A DNA stretch of 62,921 nucleotides from an uncultured Alphaproteobacteria bacterium (GCA_937895955.1 CALAZI010000043.1:1-62921); one strand, 5' to 3'; shown: positions 31,111-40,623, counted from the first letter of the stretch. Program-made: numbers and translations. Notes: generated from the letters alone by a model not told the origin.

Positions 31111-33417
31111 GTGGCGTCTTTCAGCAGAAATCTCGATGAATCGCTCCACCGCGCGATCGCTATCGCAAGCGAGCGCGGGCACGAACTCGCGACGCTGGAA
31201 CACCTCCTTCTATCGCTGACGACGGATCAGGACGCGGCTGCGGTCATGCGCGCCTGCAATGTCGATCTTGAGGCGTTGCGCCGCAATCTCTACGAATTCA
31301 TTGAAAACGATCTTTCGAATCTCAAGACGGAGGGGGAGGATCAAGCGAAGCCGACAGCGAGCTTCCAGCGCGTCATCCAGCGCGCAGTCATCCATGTCCA
31401 GTCTTCCGGCCGCGAGGAAGTGACCGGCGCGAATGTCCTCGTTGCGCTGTTCGCCGAGCGTGAATCGCACGCCGCGCATTTTCTCCAGCAGCAGGATATG
31501 ACGCGCTTTGACGCCGTAAATTACATTTCGCACGGTCTTGCAAAGCGCCCCGGCGAGAGCCAGCCGAAAACGCCGCGCGGCGCCAATGAAGAAGCGGAAG
31601 CCGCCGGCGGAAAAAATGAAAGCGCCCTCGGCGCCTATTGCGTCGATCTCAATGAAAAAGCGCGCAAGGGAAAAATCGATCCTTTAATCGGCCGCGGCGC
31701 CGAAATCGAACGCTCTATTCAGGTCCTTTGCCGGCGGCGTAAAAACAATCCGCTGCTGGTCGGCGATCCTGGCGTCGGCAAGACGGCGATCGCCGAAGGC
31801 CTCGCGCGCAAGATCGTCGATGAAGAAGTGCCGGAAATCCTCGCCGAGTCGACTATTTACGCGCTCGACATGGGCGCGCTGCTGGCCGGCACGCGCTATC
31901 GCGGCGATTTTGAAGAGCGGATCAAGTCGGTCCTGAAAGAGCTTGAAGAACACGAAGACGCTATCCTTTTTATCGATGAAATCCACACGGTGATCGGCGC
32001 CGGCGCCACATCGGGCGGCGCGATGGACGCATCAAATCTTTTGAAGCCGGCGCTGCAATCGGGCGCGCTGCGTTGCATGGGGTCGACGACCTATAAGGAA
32101 TACCGTCAGCACTTTGAAAAAGATCGCGCGCTTGCGCGCCGCTTCCAGAAGATCGATGTCAACGAGCCGACGCTAGACGACACGGTGAAAATCCTGACCG
32201 GCTTGAAGCCCTATTTTGAAGAGCATCACAGCGTTCAGTATACTGCTGAGGCGATCAAGGCGGCCGCCGATCTTTCCTCGAAATACATGACGGACAGGAA
32301 ATTGCCCGACAAGGCGATCGACGTCATCGACGAGGCCGGCGCCCGGCAAATGCTTTTCCCGGCGGGCAAGCGCAAGAAAATCATCGACGTTGAGGATGTG
32401 GAGGAAATCGTCGCCAAGATGGCGCGGATCCCGGCGAAGTCAGTGTCAAAGAGCGATACGGAAAGGCTTAAAAATCTTGGCGGCGATTTGCGTCGCGTCG
32501 TCTTCGGGCAGGATCAGGCGATCGACCAGCTGGCCGCTGCGATCAAGCTTTCGCGCGCGGGCCTGCGCGAGCCGAACAAGCCGATCGGCTCCTATCTTTT
32601 CTCGGGACCGACCGGCGTCGGCAAGACGGAAGTCGCCAAGCAATTGGCGTTGCTTCTCGGTGTCGAGCTTATTCGCTTCGACATGTCGGAATATATGGAA
32701 CGCCACACGGTTTCACGCCTTATCGGCGCGCCGCCGGGCTATGTCGGCTTCGACCAGGGCGGCCTTCTGACTGACGCCATAGATCAGCATCCGCATGCGG
32801 TGCTCTTGCTCGATGAAATCGAGAAAGCGCATCCGGAGATATTCAACATTCTCCTGCAGGTGATGGACAACGGCACGCTGACCGACACCAACGGCAAGAA
32901 AATAGACTTCCGCAACGTCATCATCATCATGACGACGAACGCCGGCGCGTCTGACGCCTCGCGCTTTGCTATCGGTTTCGCCGGCGGCAAGAAGCATGAT
33001 GAGACGGAAGCGGCGATCAAGCGGATGTTCACGCCGGAATTCCGCAACCGTCTTGACGCCACAGTCGCCTTCGGCGGGCTGACGCCGGAAATCATCGATC
33101 GCGTCGTTGAGAAATTCATCCTGCAGCTCGAAGCGCAGCTTGCCGATCGCGGCGTCACCTTTGAGCTCGATCCGGAAGCGACGCGCTGGCTCGCCAAGCG
33201 CGGCTTTGACGAGGAAATGGGCGCGCGACCGCTCGGCCGAGTCATTCAGGAACATGTCAAGAAGCCGATCGCCGATGAAATTCTTTTCGGCCGGCTTAAA
33301 GAGGGCGGCGTCGTCAAGGTGATGCTTGACAAAGACGATGCTGAAAAGCTCGCCTTTGAATTCATCCCGGATGACACCAAAAAGGAAAGCGGCGTCCCGG
33401 CGCTCGTTGAGCGCTAG
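31111..33417 (+). CDS. clpA: ATP-dependent Clp protease ATP-binding subunit ClpA
   Basis: ClpA unfolds proteins and feeds them to ClpP. The 768-residue protein has the Clp N domain (1-150), AAA1 with Walker A GDPGVGKT and sensor region IDEIHTVIGAGATSGGAMDA, and AAA2 with GPTGVGKTEVAK, GAPPGYVGFDQGG and DEIEKAHPEIF. No long middle coiled-coil is present, so it is ClpA and not ClpB. A GTG start overlaps nothing but follows the clpS stop by one base. An unusual double palindrome sits at its stop codon (33409-33431). Confidence 0.97.
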   Translation: MASFSRNLDESLHRAIAIASERGHELATLEHLLLSLTTDQDAAAVMRACNVDLEALRRNLYEFIENDLSNLKTEGEDQAKPTASFQRVIQRAVIHVQSSGREEVTGANVLVALFAERESHAAHFLQQQDMTRFDAVNYISHGLAKRPGESQPKTPRGANEEAEAAGGKNESALGAYCVDLNEKARKGKIDPLIGRGAEIERSIQVLCRRRKNNPLLVGDPGVGKTAIAEGLARKIVDEEVPEILAESTIYALDMGALLAGTRYRGDFEERIKSVLKELEEHEDAILFIDEIHTVIGAGATSGGAMDASNLLKPALQSGALRCMGSTTYKEYRQHFEKDRALARRFQKIDVNEPTLDDTVKILTGLKPYFEEHHSVQYTAEAIKAAADLSSKYMTDRKLPDKAIDVIDEAGARQMLFPAGKRKKIIDVEDVEEIVAKMARIPAKSVSKSDTERLKNLGGDLRRVVFGQDQAIDQLAAAIKLSRAGLREPNKPIGSYLFSGPTGVGKTEVAKQLALLLGVELIRFDMSEYMERHTVSRLIGAPPGYVGFDQGGLLTDAIDQHPHAVLLLDEIEKAHPEIFNILLQVMDNGTLTDTNGKKIDFRNVIIIMTTNAGASDASRFAIGFAGGKKHDETEAAIKRMFTPEFRNRLDATVAFGGLTPEIIDRVVEKFILQLEAQLADRGVTFELDPEATRWLAKRGFDEEMGARPLGRVIQEHVKKPIADEILFGRLKEGGVVKVMLDKDDAEKLAFEFIPDDTKKESGVPALVER

Positions 33418-33431
33418 CGCTCAATTGAGCG
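33409..33431. repeat. Two overlapping perfect 14-base palindromes at convergent stops
   Basis: GAGCGCTAGCGCTC (33409-33422) and CGCTCAATTGAGCG (33418-33431) overlap by five bases. They cover the clpA TAG and the TCA stop of the opposite gene. They may form a two-way hairpin or processing site for the converging transcripts. Confidence 0.6.
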
Positions 33432-34665
33432 GAACCGACATGATGCGCAGCGGCTCCAGCCGCGCGCCGTCGCGCGGATTTCCTTCGTCGTCATAAGCCG
33501 GCCAGTTTGACGTTGCGATGTAATAGAGCGCATCGCCGTCGACGACGCCGTGCGTCGGCTCGTTCCATTCCGGCAGCGCTTGCTGCAAAACGGTGAGCGA
33601 TGTCGCCGTTATTCCTTTTTTGTCGAGGTCGACGCGGACGATGCGCTGCGGCGATGTCCCATTCTGGATGCCGATCAGCTCGCCTTTGTAAAGATAGAGC
33701 CCGTCAATGCCGCCGAGATGTGCGGCCGTCGGATTGGCGATTTGCGTGATTTCGTTGGACTTAAGGTCGACAACGAAGAGACCGGCGAGATAGTCCGCAA
33801 GGAACAGGCGCTTCTTTTTCTCGTCAAGCGCAATTCCTTGCGGATTGACGAAACGGGGGTCTTCGATCGTGCGAATGCCCGTCGCGCCGTCGCCTGGTTT
33901 GCCGCCTAGCGTCAATTCGAATATCCGCGGCGTCAGGCTGTCCGATGCGTAGAGGCGGTTTTTCCGGTCGATTTCGATATCGCCGATCAGGGAGGGGCCG
34001 GGATTCAGCCTGTGGCGATTGAGAACGGCGCCGGTCTTTCCATCCAGTTCGACGACGGCTGCGAAGGCGTCGTCCGTTTTATTCTCATAGGCGAGCTGAT
34101 TGTTGATCGCCGCATAGACCGCGTTGCGGCGCTGTTCGATGTCAAATACGCCGCCGTCGAGCGAAGAGAAAAGCGCAAGCGCGTTTGACGAGTCCCGAAT
34201 TTCGCCGGTTCTGACGGCCCCGATAAGCAACCTGTCTCCCTTTTTCGATATCGCCTCTGGAAGAAGTCCGGCTTCATCAAACGTCGCAATGATGCGCGCT
34301 TCGCCGAGAGGTTTTGCATTCGCCGCCATCCGCTTGGCGACTGGCGCGAAGGCCGGGTCAGCGCGCATGCGGTCGAACGCCTCGTTTTCCGGCGTTTCGA
34401 GAACGAGTCCGCGTTCGGCGATCTCCGCCGCGATGGCGATCGCCTCATCCATCCGGTCGGTGAGAATGCGCGTCAGAACGCGATTGCGCGTTAAATAAAG
34501 CGAGTAGGGGCGTTCAATCTGCGCCTCGTCCAGAAGGTCCGCCGCTGTTGCGAAATCCTCTGCGATAAAAGCGTCCCGCGCTTCGGCCATGATTTCGTCA
34601 TAGGGCCGAGCGGCGGCCGGCGTCATTGACGAGAAGAGAAGGACGAGAGCGATAGCGCAGCGCAT
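33421..34665 (-). CDS. Exported protein with TPR-like head and SMP-30/beta-propeller domain
   Basis: The 414-residue protein has a signal peptide (about 1-19, ending PAAA). Residues 20-95 are helical repeats (AEDFATAADLLDEAQIERPYS). The remainder shows beta-propeller blades with the SMP-30/gluconolactonase type features GDIEIDRKNRLYASD, NPQGIALDEKKKRLFLADY and GIDGLYLYKGELIGIQNG. Possibly a periplasmic lactonase or sensor; the catalytic metal residues cannot be proven. GGGGA stands five bases before the ATG at 34665. It is last in a minus-strand group and convergent with clpA. Confidence 0.75.
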   Translation of the reverse strand: MRCAIALVLLFSSMTPAAARPYDEIMAEARDAFIAEDFATAADLLDEAQIERPYSLYLTRNRVLTRILTDRMDEAIAIAAEIAERGLVLETPENEAFDRMRADPAFAPVAKRMAANAKPLGEARIIATFDEAGLLPEAISKKGDRLLIGAVRTGEIRDSSNALALFSSLDGGVFDIEQRRNAVYAAINNQLAYENKTDDAFAAVVELDGKTGAVLNRHRLNPGPSLIGDIEIDRKNRLYASDSLTPRIFELTLGGKPGDGATGIRTIEDPRFVNPQGIALDEKKKRLFLADYLAGLFVVDLKSNEITQIANPTAAHLGGIDGLYLYKGELIGIQNGTSPQRIVRVDLDKKGITATSLTVLQQALPEWNEPTHGVVDGDALYYIATSNWPAYDDEGNPRDGARLEPLRIMSVPLN

Positions 34666-34715
34666 TGGAATCCCCTTTTTCCGCATTAGACAGCGATCAA
34701 CCTGCAGCCCTCATG

Positions 34716-35150
34716 TCAGGCGATCGCGGCGCGAATTGCTCCCGCCAAGATCTTGAGCTCTTCCATATCGGCCTTTTCCCCGGCGTGGCGTTTGACGGGC
34801 TCGTTTTCAAAGACGGGAATAATGTGGAAGTGCAGGTGAAAAACCGTCTGGCCGGCAGGCGTCCCGTTAAACTGCATGATGCGCACGCCGTCAGGCGACA
34901 GCGCCTTGACGACGCCGTCGGCGACCCGCCGCACCTTTCCGATCAAGACCGACAGAACCGCCGGGTCGGCGTCAAGAAAATTCGTCGCACGCGCTTTTTT
35001 GGGAATGACGAGGGTGTGCCCTCGGCTTTGCGGAAAGATATCCATGAAAGCGAGCGCGTCCTCATCTTCAAACACCTTGATCGCCGGCAAATCGCCCCGA
35101 ATGATTTTGGCGAAGATGTTTTCCGGGTCGTAGGCTATTGCGAGCGTCAT
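34716..35150 (-). CDS. HIT family hydrolase (histidine triad)
   Basis: The 144-residue protein carries the histidine triad motif HLHFHIIP near residue 100, plus FAKIIRGDLPA at the start and FPQSRGHTLVIPKK. HIT proteins hydrolyse nucleoside phosphoramidates or adenylates, such as AMP-lysine, in the cytoplasm. The ATG at 35150 is preferred over GTG 35162; a purine-rich GAGAAGAA lies before it. It follows the SnoaL-like lipoprotein gene by eight bases on the same strand. Confidence 0.9.
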   Translation of the reverse strand: MTLAIAYDPENIFAKIIRGDLPAIKVFEDEDALAFMDIFPQSRGHTLVIPKKARATNFLDADPAVLSVLIGKVRRVADGVVKALSPDGVRIMQFNGTPAGQTVFHLHFHIIPVFENEPVKRHAGEKADMEELKILAGAIRAAIA

Positions 35151-35158
35151 CGTTCTTC

Positions 35159-35638
35159 TCACACTTCCGTCAACGGCTGATCGTTCCAGATCATGCGGAC
35201 GATTCGCCAGCCTTTCGCGTCGTTCTTTGCGACGATCATGTAATTGCCGGCCTGCGCCATCGATTGGTTTTCGTAAGTGAAGGCGAGCGTATATCGACCT
35301 GACACGACGCCGAGGCCGCCTGCGATATCGACATCGGCGATGTCGTGTTCAAAATGCGTGACGAATGTCGGCGCGGCGCCCTCCGGAAACCAGAAATTCC
35401 TGAGATTGCCGATGCCGTCTTCCGGCGGCGAACCGCCCCCGGGCAAGATGACCGCATTGCGGTCGAATAAAGCGAGCACCGCCGCTTCCTGCTCGGCGGC
35501 GTCCTGATTGAGCCAGGCTGCGACATAGGCGGCATCCAACGCGCGCAGCCCCGCCTCGTCCGCCGCAACCGGCGCTTTGACGCAAGCGGCGAGGGCGGAA
35601 ACGGCAAGAGCAGTCAGCAAGCGCGCGATCGGGTTCAT
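35159..35638 (-). CDS. Lipoprotein with SnoaL/DUF4440-like (NTF2 fold) domain
   Basis: The 159-residue protein has a lipobox LAAC (Cys about residue 19). The mature domain reads AGLRALDAAYVAAWLNQD, LFDRNAVILPGG, DVDIAGGLGVVSGRYTLAF and ends WRIVRMIWND, which is the DUF4440/SnoaL-like pattern. The fold often binds small hydrophobic ligands; function is unknown. GGAG precedes the ATG with seven bases. It lies between the acyltransferase and HIT genes on the same strand. Confidence 0.78.
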   Translation of the reverse strand: MNPIARLLTALAVSALAACVKAPVAADEAGLRALDAAYVAAWLNQDAAEQEAAVLALFDRNAVILPGGGSPPEDGIGNLRNFWFPEGAAPTFVTHFEHDIADVDIAGGLGVVSGRYTLAFTYENQSMAQAGNYMIVAKNDAKGWRIVRMIWNDQPLTEV

Positions 35639-35700
35639 GGGCAAACTCCGTTTTACGAACCGTTATAGCTGGGCGAGTCTGGCTGGTCGCCCGCCGCAAA

Positions 35701-36873
35701 TCAATGCGGTCTCCCGGCGACGGAACTGAAGGGCGTCATCGCGGCGAGGGCGCTGATTTCCGCATCGATCTCGCGACGCTCGGCGCCCAGATAGCGCGCA
35801 ACCGCCTGCCGAAAGCCGGAATCGCCGATCCAGTGCGCGGACCGCGTCAAGACGGGTTCATAGCCGCGGGCTATCTTGTGTTCCCCTTGCGCGCCGGCTT
35901 CGACCCGCGACAGGCCGCGTTCGATCGCATAGTCGATCGCCTGATGGTAGCAGAGTTCAAAATGCAGAAAGGGGCGATCTTCAGTGCGGCCCCAATAGCG
36001 GCCGAAAAGCGTGTCGCCGCCGATGAAATTCAGCGCCCCGGCGATAGGAACGCCGTCCGCCTCGGCGACAACCATCATGATCCTGTCGGCCATGGTTTCA
36101 GCGATTTCATCGAAAAACGCGCGCGTCAAATAAGGACGCCCCCATTTGCGATCCCCCGTGTCCTGATAGAATAGCCAAAAGGCGTCCCAGAGTTCCTTTT
36201 TGATCGCCGGCCCGTCAATCCGCCTGATCGTCACGCCGTCTTGCGCCGCTTTGCGTTCGCGGCGCAGCGCCTTGCGTTTGCGTGAAGCGAGCGCGCCCAG
36301 GAAATCGTCATAGGTGCGGTAGCCGCGATTGAGCCAGTGATATTGGATGCCGTGGCGGATCAGGAAGCCGGCGGCGGCGAGAGCGTTCGCATCCTCGTCT
36401 GAGATAAAGTTCACATGCGCCGATGAGAGGCTGAGACGTTCGGTGAGGCTGATGAGGCTCGCGGCGATGAGGCTTCTGTTTTCCGGTCGCTGGGAAAGAA
36501 GACGCGGCCCTGGAACAGGCGTGAAAGGCGCCGCGCATAAAAGCTTTGGATAATAGCGCCCGCCGGCGCGTTCATAGGCGTCCGCCCAGTGGTGATCGAA
36601 AACATATTCGCCGAAGCTGTGCGATTTGACATAGAGCGGCGCGGCGGCGACGAGCGCGTCCTCCTGTTCAATCGCAAGGTGACAGGGCGTCCAGCCGGTC
36701 GCAGCGCAAGCAGATTGCGACCGTTCGAGCGCCGCCAGAAAGGCGTGCGTGACGAAAGGGTTGACCGCGCCGGCGTCAGGCGCGGCGACGGCGTTCCAGT
36801 CCGCGGCGGCGATTTCGTCTACAGCGCCGAGCGTGTGCGCCGTTATCGCCTGCGCCTCGCCGCCGTCCGCCAT
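35701..36873 (-). CDS. GNAT/FemAB-like N-acyltransferase (DUF482, PF04339)
   Basis: The 390-residue protein matches the FemAB_like family: WNAVAAPDAGAVNPFVTHAFL, GWTPCHLAIEQED, FDHHWADAYERAGGRYYPKL, RKALRRERKAAQDGV and FHFELCY-type YWGRTEDRPFLHFELCYHQ. Related proteins are called peptidoglycan-biosynthesis-type acyltransferases but the substrate is unknown. Its ATG overlaps the ridA stop by one base. It is a second FemAB-fold gene besides 24463, but of a different subfamily. Confidence 0.85.
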   Translation of the reverse strand: MADGGEAQAITAHTLGAVDEIAAADWNAVAAPDAGAVNPFVTHAFLAALERSQSACAATGWTPCHLAIEQEDALVAAAPLYVKSHSFGEYVFDHHWADAYERAGGRYYPKLLCAAPFTPVPGPRLLSQRPENRSLIAASLISLTERLSLSSAHVNFISDEDANALAAAGFLIRHGIQYHWLNRGYRTYDDFLGALASRKRKALRRERKAAQDGVTIRRIDGPAIKKELWDAFWLFYQDTGDRKWGRPYLTRAFFDEIAETMADRIMMVVAEADGVPIAGALNFIGGDTLFGRYWGRTEDRPFLHFELCYHQAIDYAIERGLSRVEAGAQGEHKIARGYEPVLTRSAHWIGDSGFRQAVARYLGAERREIDAEISALAAMTPFSSVAGRPH

Positions 36874-37334
36874 CAGGCGATCTCGACGATCGCGTCGACT
36901 TCGACGGCTGCGCCGAGCGGCAGGCTCGGCGCGCCGACGGCGGCGCGCGCGTGACGCCCCTTGTCGCCGAATATGGCGACCATCAGGTCCGACGCGCCGT
37001 TGATGACTTTCGGCTGATCCGTGAAATCCGGCGCGCAGTTGACGAAGCCCGTCAACTTCACGACGCGCTTGACGCGGTCGAGATCGCCGTCGAGCGCGGC
37101 GTTCATTTGCGCGATCAGATTGACGGCGCAGGCTTTGGCGGCGGCGATCCCGTCCTCAACCGACATGTCGGCGCCGAGTTTTCCCTTGATAAGACCTTTC
37201 GGACCGATTGAAACCTGACCGGAGATGAATAATTCTCCGCCGCTGATGACAAAGGGGACATAATTCGCGACCGGCGCGACCGGCTTTGGAATTTCAAGGC
37301 CGAGTTCGGCGATGCGCTTTTTTACGTCACTCAT
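36873..37334 (-). CDS. RidA/YjgF family protein
   Basis: The 153-residue protein has the RidA core with ISGQVSIGPKG, the chamber region VEDGIAAAKACAVNLIAQM and VVKLTGFVNCAPDF, then GRHARAAVGAPSLPLGAAVEV, where the arginine binds the carboxylate of enamine/imine substrates. RidA members hydrolyse reactive enamines. This is the longer YjgF subclass with an N-terminal extension (KKRIAELGLEIPKP). The ATG at 37334 has GGAG six bases before it and overlaps the dinB stop by eight bases. Confidence 0.9.
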   Translation of the reverse strand: MSDVKKRIAELGLEIPKPVAPVANYVPFVISGGELFISGQVSIGPKGLIKGKLGADMSVEDGIAAAKACAVNLIAQMNAALDGDLDRVKRVVKLTGFVNCAPDFTDQPKVINGASDLMVAIFGDKGRHARAAVGAPSLPLGAAVEVDAIVEIA

Positions 37335-38658
37335 CATTATCTCCGTCGTCATCTTTCAGGTGAGAGCCTGGCGGCTTTTTCGCATAGCTGCGGCCGAGCG
37401 CAATGGCGCCGTCGCCGAATTTGCGTCGGATGGCGTCGATGGCCTTTTCTTCGCGCTGCAATTTCTCCTCGTTCGATCCGAAAAGATCGCTCTGGGCTGC
37501 CCCGATATCCTCAATGAGGTCGCTGAACCCGACACCGATCAGCCTGTAGGCGCGGCCGCCCGCGGCCGCCGTCAGCATCGGCGCTGCGGCGTCATAGGCG
37601 ATGCGGGCGAGGTTGGAGGGGCGCGCCAGCGTCTGGCGACGAGTGATCGTTTTGAAATCGGCGGTCTTCAGTTTCAAGGTGACGACGCGGCCGACGAATC
37701 TTTTGGCCTTCATCCGCGACGAGGTTCTCTCCGCAAGCCGCCAAAGGATTGATTGCAATTCCTTGAGGTCGGAAATGTCGATATTGAAGGTCGTTTCGGA
37801 AGATACGCTTTTGGTTTCGCGAGTCGTCGATACGCGGCGGCGATCTCGGCCGACCGAAAGATCGGCAAGGCGAAGGCCGATTTCGCCGTAACGCCGCGCA
37901 AGGCTTGCCGGATCGGCGCGCTGCAAATCAGCGATCGTCTCGAAGCCGTCCGCTTTCAGTTTGTTCGCCGTCACCGCGCCGACGCCCCAGATGGCGGAAA
38001 CGGGAAGCTTGGCGAGAACGGATTTCGCCTCCGCTGCGCCGATGATCGAAAAGCCGTTCGGCTTGTCGAAATCAGAGGCGGTCTTGGCGAGAAACTTGTT
38101 GCAGCTGAGGCCGATCGAAACGGTGATGCCGATTTCGCGTTTGATGTCGCGCTGGAGGCCGGCGAGCGCCGCCGCAGGCGGCATTTTGTGAATGCGCTCG
38201 GTGCCGGCAAGATCGAGAAAGGCCTCGTCGATCGACACGGGCTCGACGATTGGGGTCAATCTTTCCATGAGGCGACGCACCTCGCGCGCGACCCTAGAAT
38301 ATTTGTCGAAATTCGGTCGGATGACGACGGCGTCCGGGCAAGCTTTCAAGGCCCTGAACATCGGCATGGCTGATCTTACGCCATAGGTGCGGGCGATATA
38401 GCAGGCGGTCGTCACGACGCCGCGAACGCCGCCGCCGACAATGACAGGCCGGTCGGCGATCGACGGATCATCCCGCTTTTCGATCGAGGCGTAAAAGGCG
38501 TCGCAATCGACATGTGCGATGGAAAGCGAATCAAGCTCCGGGTGACGGACGATTCGCCGCCCGCCGCAGGCCGGGCAGGTCGGCCCGCGAAACTGATTCG
38601 GCCTTTCGCCGCAGTCGAGGCAAAGCGCCGGTAGGGAGCCGATTTCGTTCAAAAACAA
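37327..38658 (-). CDS. dinB: DNA polymerase IV with N-terminal zinc-ribbon-like segment
   Basis: DinB is a Y-family translesion polymerase. The 443-residue protein has the catalytic motifs AHVDCDAFYASIEKRDDP and EPVSIDEAFLDL, SIGLSCNKFLAK and the HhH region WGVGAVTANKL. A likely clamp-binding motif QSDLFG is near residue 395. Before the polymerase core are two CxxC pairs (CLDCGERPNQFRGPTCPACGG, first 33 residues), a zinc ribbon seen in alphaproteobacterial DinB. A TTG start is used, with AAAGGG just before it. It heads the ridA/acyltransferase group. Confidence 0.93.
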   Translation of the reverse strand: MFLNEIGSLPALCLDCGERPNQFRGPTCPACGGRRIVRHPELDSLSIAHVDCDAFYASIEKRDDPSIADRPVIVGGGVRGVVTTACYIARTYGVRSAMPMFRALKACPDAVVIRPNFDKYSRVAREVRRLMERLTPIVEPVSIDEAFLDLAGTERIHKMPPAAALAGLQRDIKREIGITVSIGLSCNKFLAKTASDFDKPNGFSIIGAAEAKSVLAKLPVSAIWGVGAVTANKLKADGFETIADLQRADPASLARRYGEIGLRLADLSVGRDRRRVSTTRETKSVSSETTFNIDISDLKELQSILWRLAERTSSRMKAKRFVGRVVTLKLKTADFKTITRRQTLARPSNLARIAYDAAAPMLTAAAGGRAYRLIGVGFSDLIEDIGAAQSDLFGSNEEKLQREEKAIDAIRRKFGDGAIALGRSYAKKPPGSHLKDDDGDNDE

Positions 38659-38785
38659 CGCCCTTTCAATAGGCGCGCCGCCGCCCGTCTGGGGCGCGCG
38701 CCGTCACGATAAACATTCGATTAATACCTTTTGAGCGATAGTTCGGTCGATGGTTACTATTTGTTTCGAGGCGCCTCGTTCCGGC

Positions 38786-39184
38786 ATGGCCGCAATGGAA
38801 AAGATCGATCTGTCGGCGTCCCCCAAGACGGTCCTCGTTGTCGAAGACAACGAGCTGAACATGAAGCTGTTCACGGACCTCCTGGCGGCGCACGGCTATC
38901 GCGTCGTGCAGGCCCGCACAGGGCCTGAGGCTCTCGTCGCGGCCAAAGAGCATACGCCGGATCTCATATTGATGGATATTCAGCTCCCCGAAATATCGGG
39001 TCTCCAGGTGACGCAAGAAATTCTTAAGAATGATGACCTCGCCGACATCCCCATCATCGCGGTGACCGCTTTCGCCATGAAAGGCGACGAGGAGCGGATC
39101 CGGGCGGGCGGCTGCCGGGACTATATCGCCAAACCGATATCGGTCGCCGGTTTTCTTGAGAAAGTGAAAAGGTATTTGGACTAA
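38786..39184 (+). CDS. divK: Cell-cycle response regulator DivK
   Basis: The 132-residue single-domain receiver closely follows DivK: VLVVEDNELNMKLFTDLLAA, the phosphorylation site ILMDIQLPEISGLQVT, and VTAFAMKGDEERIRAGGC then the DY-AKPISV end. DivK is phosphorylated by DivJ/PleC in relatives, and inhibits CtrA activity through DivL and CckA. Start is uncertain: ATG 38786 is chosen, with ATGs at 38750 and 38795 also possible. pleD follows 41 bases downstream as in Caulobacter. Confidence 0.93.
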   Translation: MAAMEKIDLSASPKTVLVVEDNELNMKLFTDLLAAHGYRVVQARTGPEALVAAKEHTPDLILMDIQLPEISGLQVTQEILKNDDLADIPIIAVTAFAMKGDEERIRAGGCRDYIAKPISVAGFLEKVKRYLD

Positions 39185-39225
39185 CGTTAATCCTGAACCA
39201 TGAGCCGGGATGAAGCGGAGGCCCG

Positions 39226-40602
39226 ATGACGGCGCGCGTATTGGTCGTCGATGACCTCGAACCAAACGTAAAACTGCTCGAAGCCAAGCTTCGTGCGGAA
39301 TATTTCGACGTCCTTGGCGCGTTTTCCGGCAAGGAGGCGATTGAACGCGCCAAGGCCGATCAGCCGGATATCATTCTTCTCGACGTCATGATGCCGGGGA
39401 TGGACGGCTTTGAAGCGTGTCGCATCATCAAGTCGACGCCCGAAACCGCCCATATTCCGGTCGTTATGGTCACGGCGCTCGACCAGCAGGCGGACCGCGT
39501 CGCGGGGCTGAAAGCCGGCGCCGACGATTTCCTGACCAAGCCTGTTGAAGACGTTGCGCTCTTTGCAAGAGTTCGCAGTCTCACGCGCCTGAAAATGATG
39601 ACCGACGAGCTGCGCATGCGTTATGCGACCGGCAAGTCGATGGGCGTTGTCGCCGAATTGGTCGATCAGGGAGACGACGAGAAGGCGCGCATATTCCTTA
39701 TTGATGATCAGGCGGACCAGGCCGAAAGAATTCGCAGCCTTCTGTGCGATCAGTACGAAGTCTCAGTAGAGCTTGAGCCGGATGTTGCTCTTACCCGGGC
39801 GAAAAACGGCGATTTCGACCTCTTCATCATCAACATGTCGATCGAGAAACTCGATCCGCTGCGGCTGTGCTCAACCATCCGCTCGTTTGAAGAAACGCGC
39901 CTGACGCCCATTCTCGCCGTCGTTCGCCAGGGCGATATCCGCAAGCTCGTTCGCGCTCTCGACATCGGCGTCAACGATTACTTGTCGCGCCCAGTTGACA
40001 GGAATGAGCTTTACGCGCGGGTCGCAACGCAATTGCGCCGCAAGCGCTATGTCGATCAGCTGCGCTCGAGTTTCGAAGCAAGCCTTGAAATGGCGGTTAC
40101 GGATCAACTGACCGGCCTTTACAACCGTCGCTATCTCGCCAGCCACCTTTCAGGCATGTTCGATCGCGCCTTCTGGACCGGTCGGCCGTTGTCGCTGATG
40201 ATTCTCGATATCGATCATTTCAAGTCGATCAACGATACGCATGGACATGACAGCGGCGACAAGGTCATTCAGGCTATCGCAGACCGGGTCAAGAATTCGA
40301 TCCGCGGCATTGATCTCGCCTGTCGTTACGGCGGCGAGGAATTTCTCGTCGCGATGCCCGACACGGATAAGGAATTCGCTACGGTCGTCGCCGAGCGGCT
40401 CCGTCAGCAGATCGCCGCTGAGCGCATCATGTTGAACGCCGGCCGCGATGAACTCGCCGTCACAGTGTCGATCGGCGTCTCCTCCACTGAGGATGGAATG
40501 AGGGACGATTCCGCGCAGCGTCTGATCAAACGCGCCGATGAAGCGCTCTATGAAGCGAAAAACGGCGGCCGCAATCGCGTCATCCAGGGCGCCGCCGCAT
40601 AA
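39226..40602 (+). CDS. pleD: Diguanylate cyclase response regulator PleD
   Basis: The 458-residue protein has two receiver domains (about 1-120 with ILLDVMMPGMDG, and 150-270, which lacks the acidic phospho-site pattern and acts as adaptor) and a GGDEF domain (about 295-455) with active site GGEEF. The I-site RGID lies five residues before it, so product inhibition by c-di-GMP is expected. PleD makes c-di-GMP at the pole in swarmer-to-stalked transition in relatives. divK and pleD are likely one operon. Confidence 0.95.
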   Translation: MTARVLVVDDLEPNVKLLEAKLRAEYFDVLGAFSGKEAIERAKADQPDIILLDVMMPGMDGFEACRIIKSTPETAHIPVVMVTALDQQADRVAGLKAGADDFLTKPVEDVALFARVRSLTRLKMMTDELRMRYATGKSMGVVAELVDQGDDEKARIFLIDDQADQAERIRSLLCDQYEVSVELEPDVALTRAKNGDFDLFIINMSIEKLDPLRLCSTIRSFEETRLTPILAVVRQGDIRKLVRALDIGVNDYLSRPVDRNELYARVATQLRRKRYVDQLRSSFEASLEMAVTDQLTGLYNRRYLASHLSGMFDRAFWTGRPLSLMILDIDHFKSINDTHGHDSGDKVIQAIADRVKNSIRGIDLACRYGGEEFLVAMPDTDKEFATVVAERLRQQIAAERIMLNAGRDELAVTVSIGVSSTEDGMRDDSAQRLIKRADEALYEAKNGGRNRVIQGAAA

Positions 40603-40623
40603 GCCGCAGGGCTTCACGCTGAC

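Noticed and set aside
38719..38733. TTAA-N7-TGAG upstream of divK as a CtrA box
   Set aside because: Only the first half matches; two of four bases in the second half differ.
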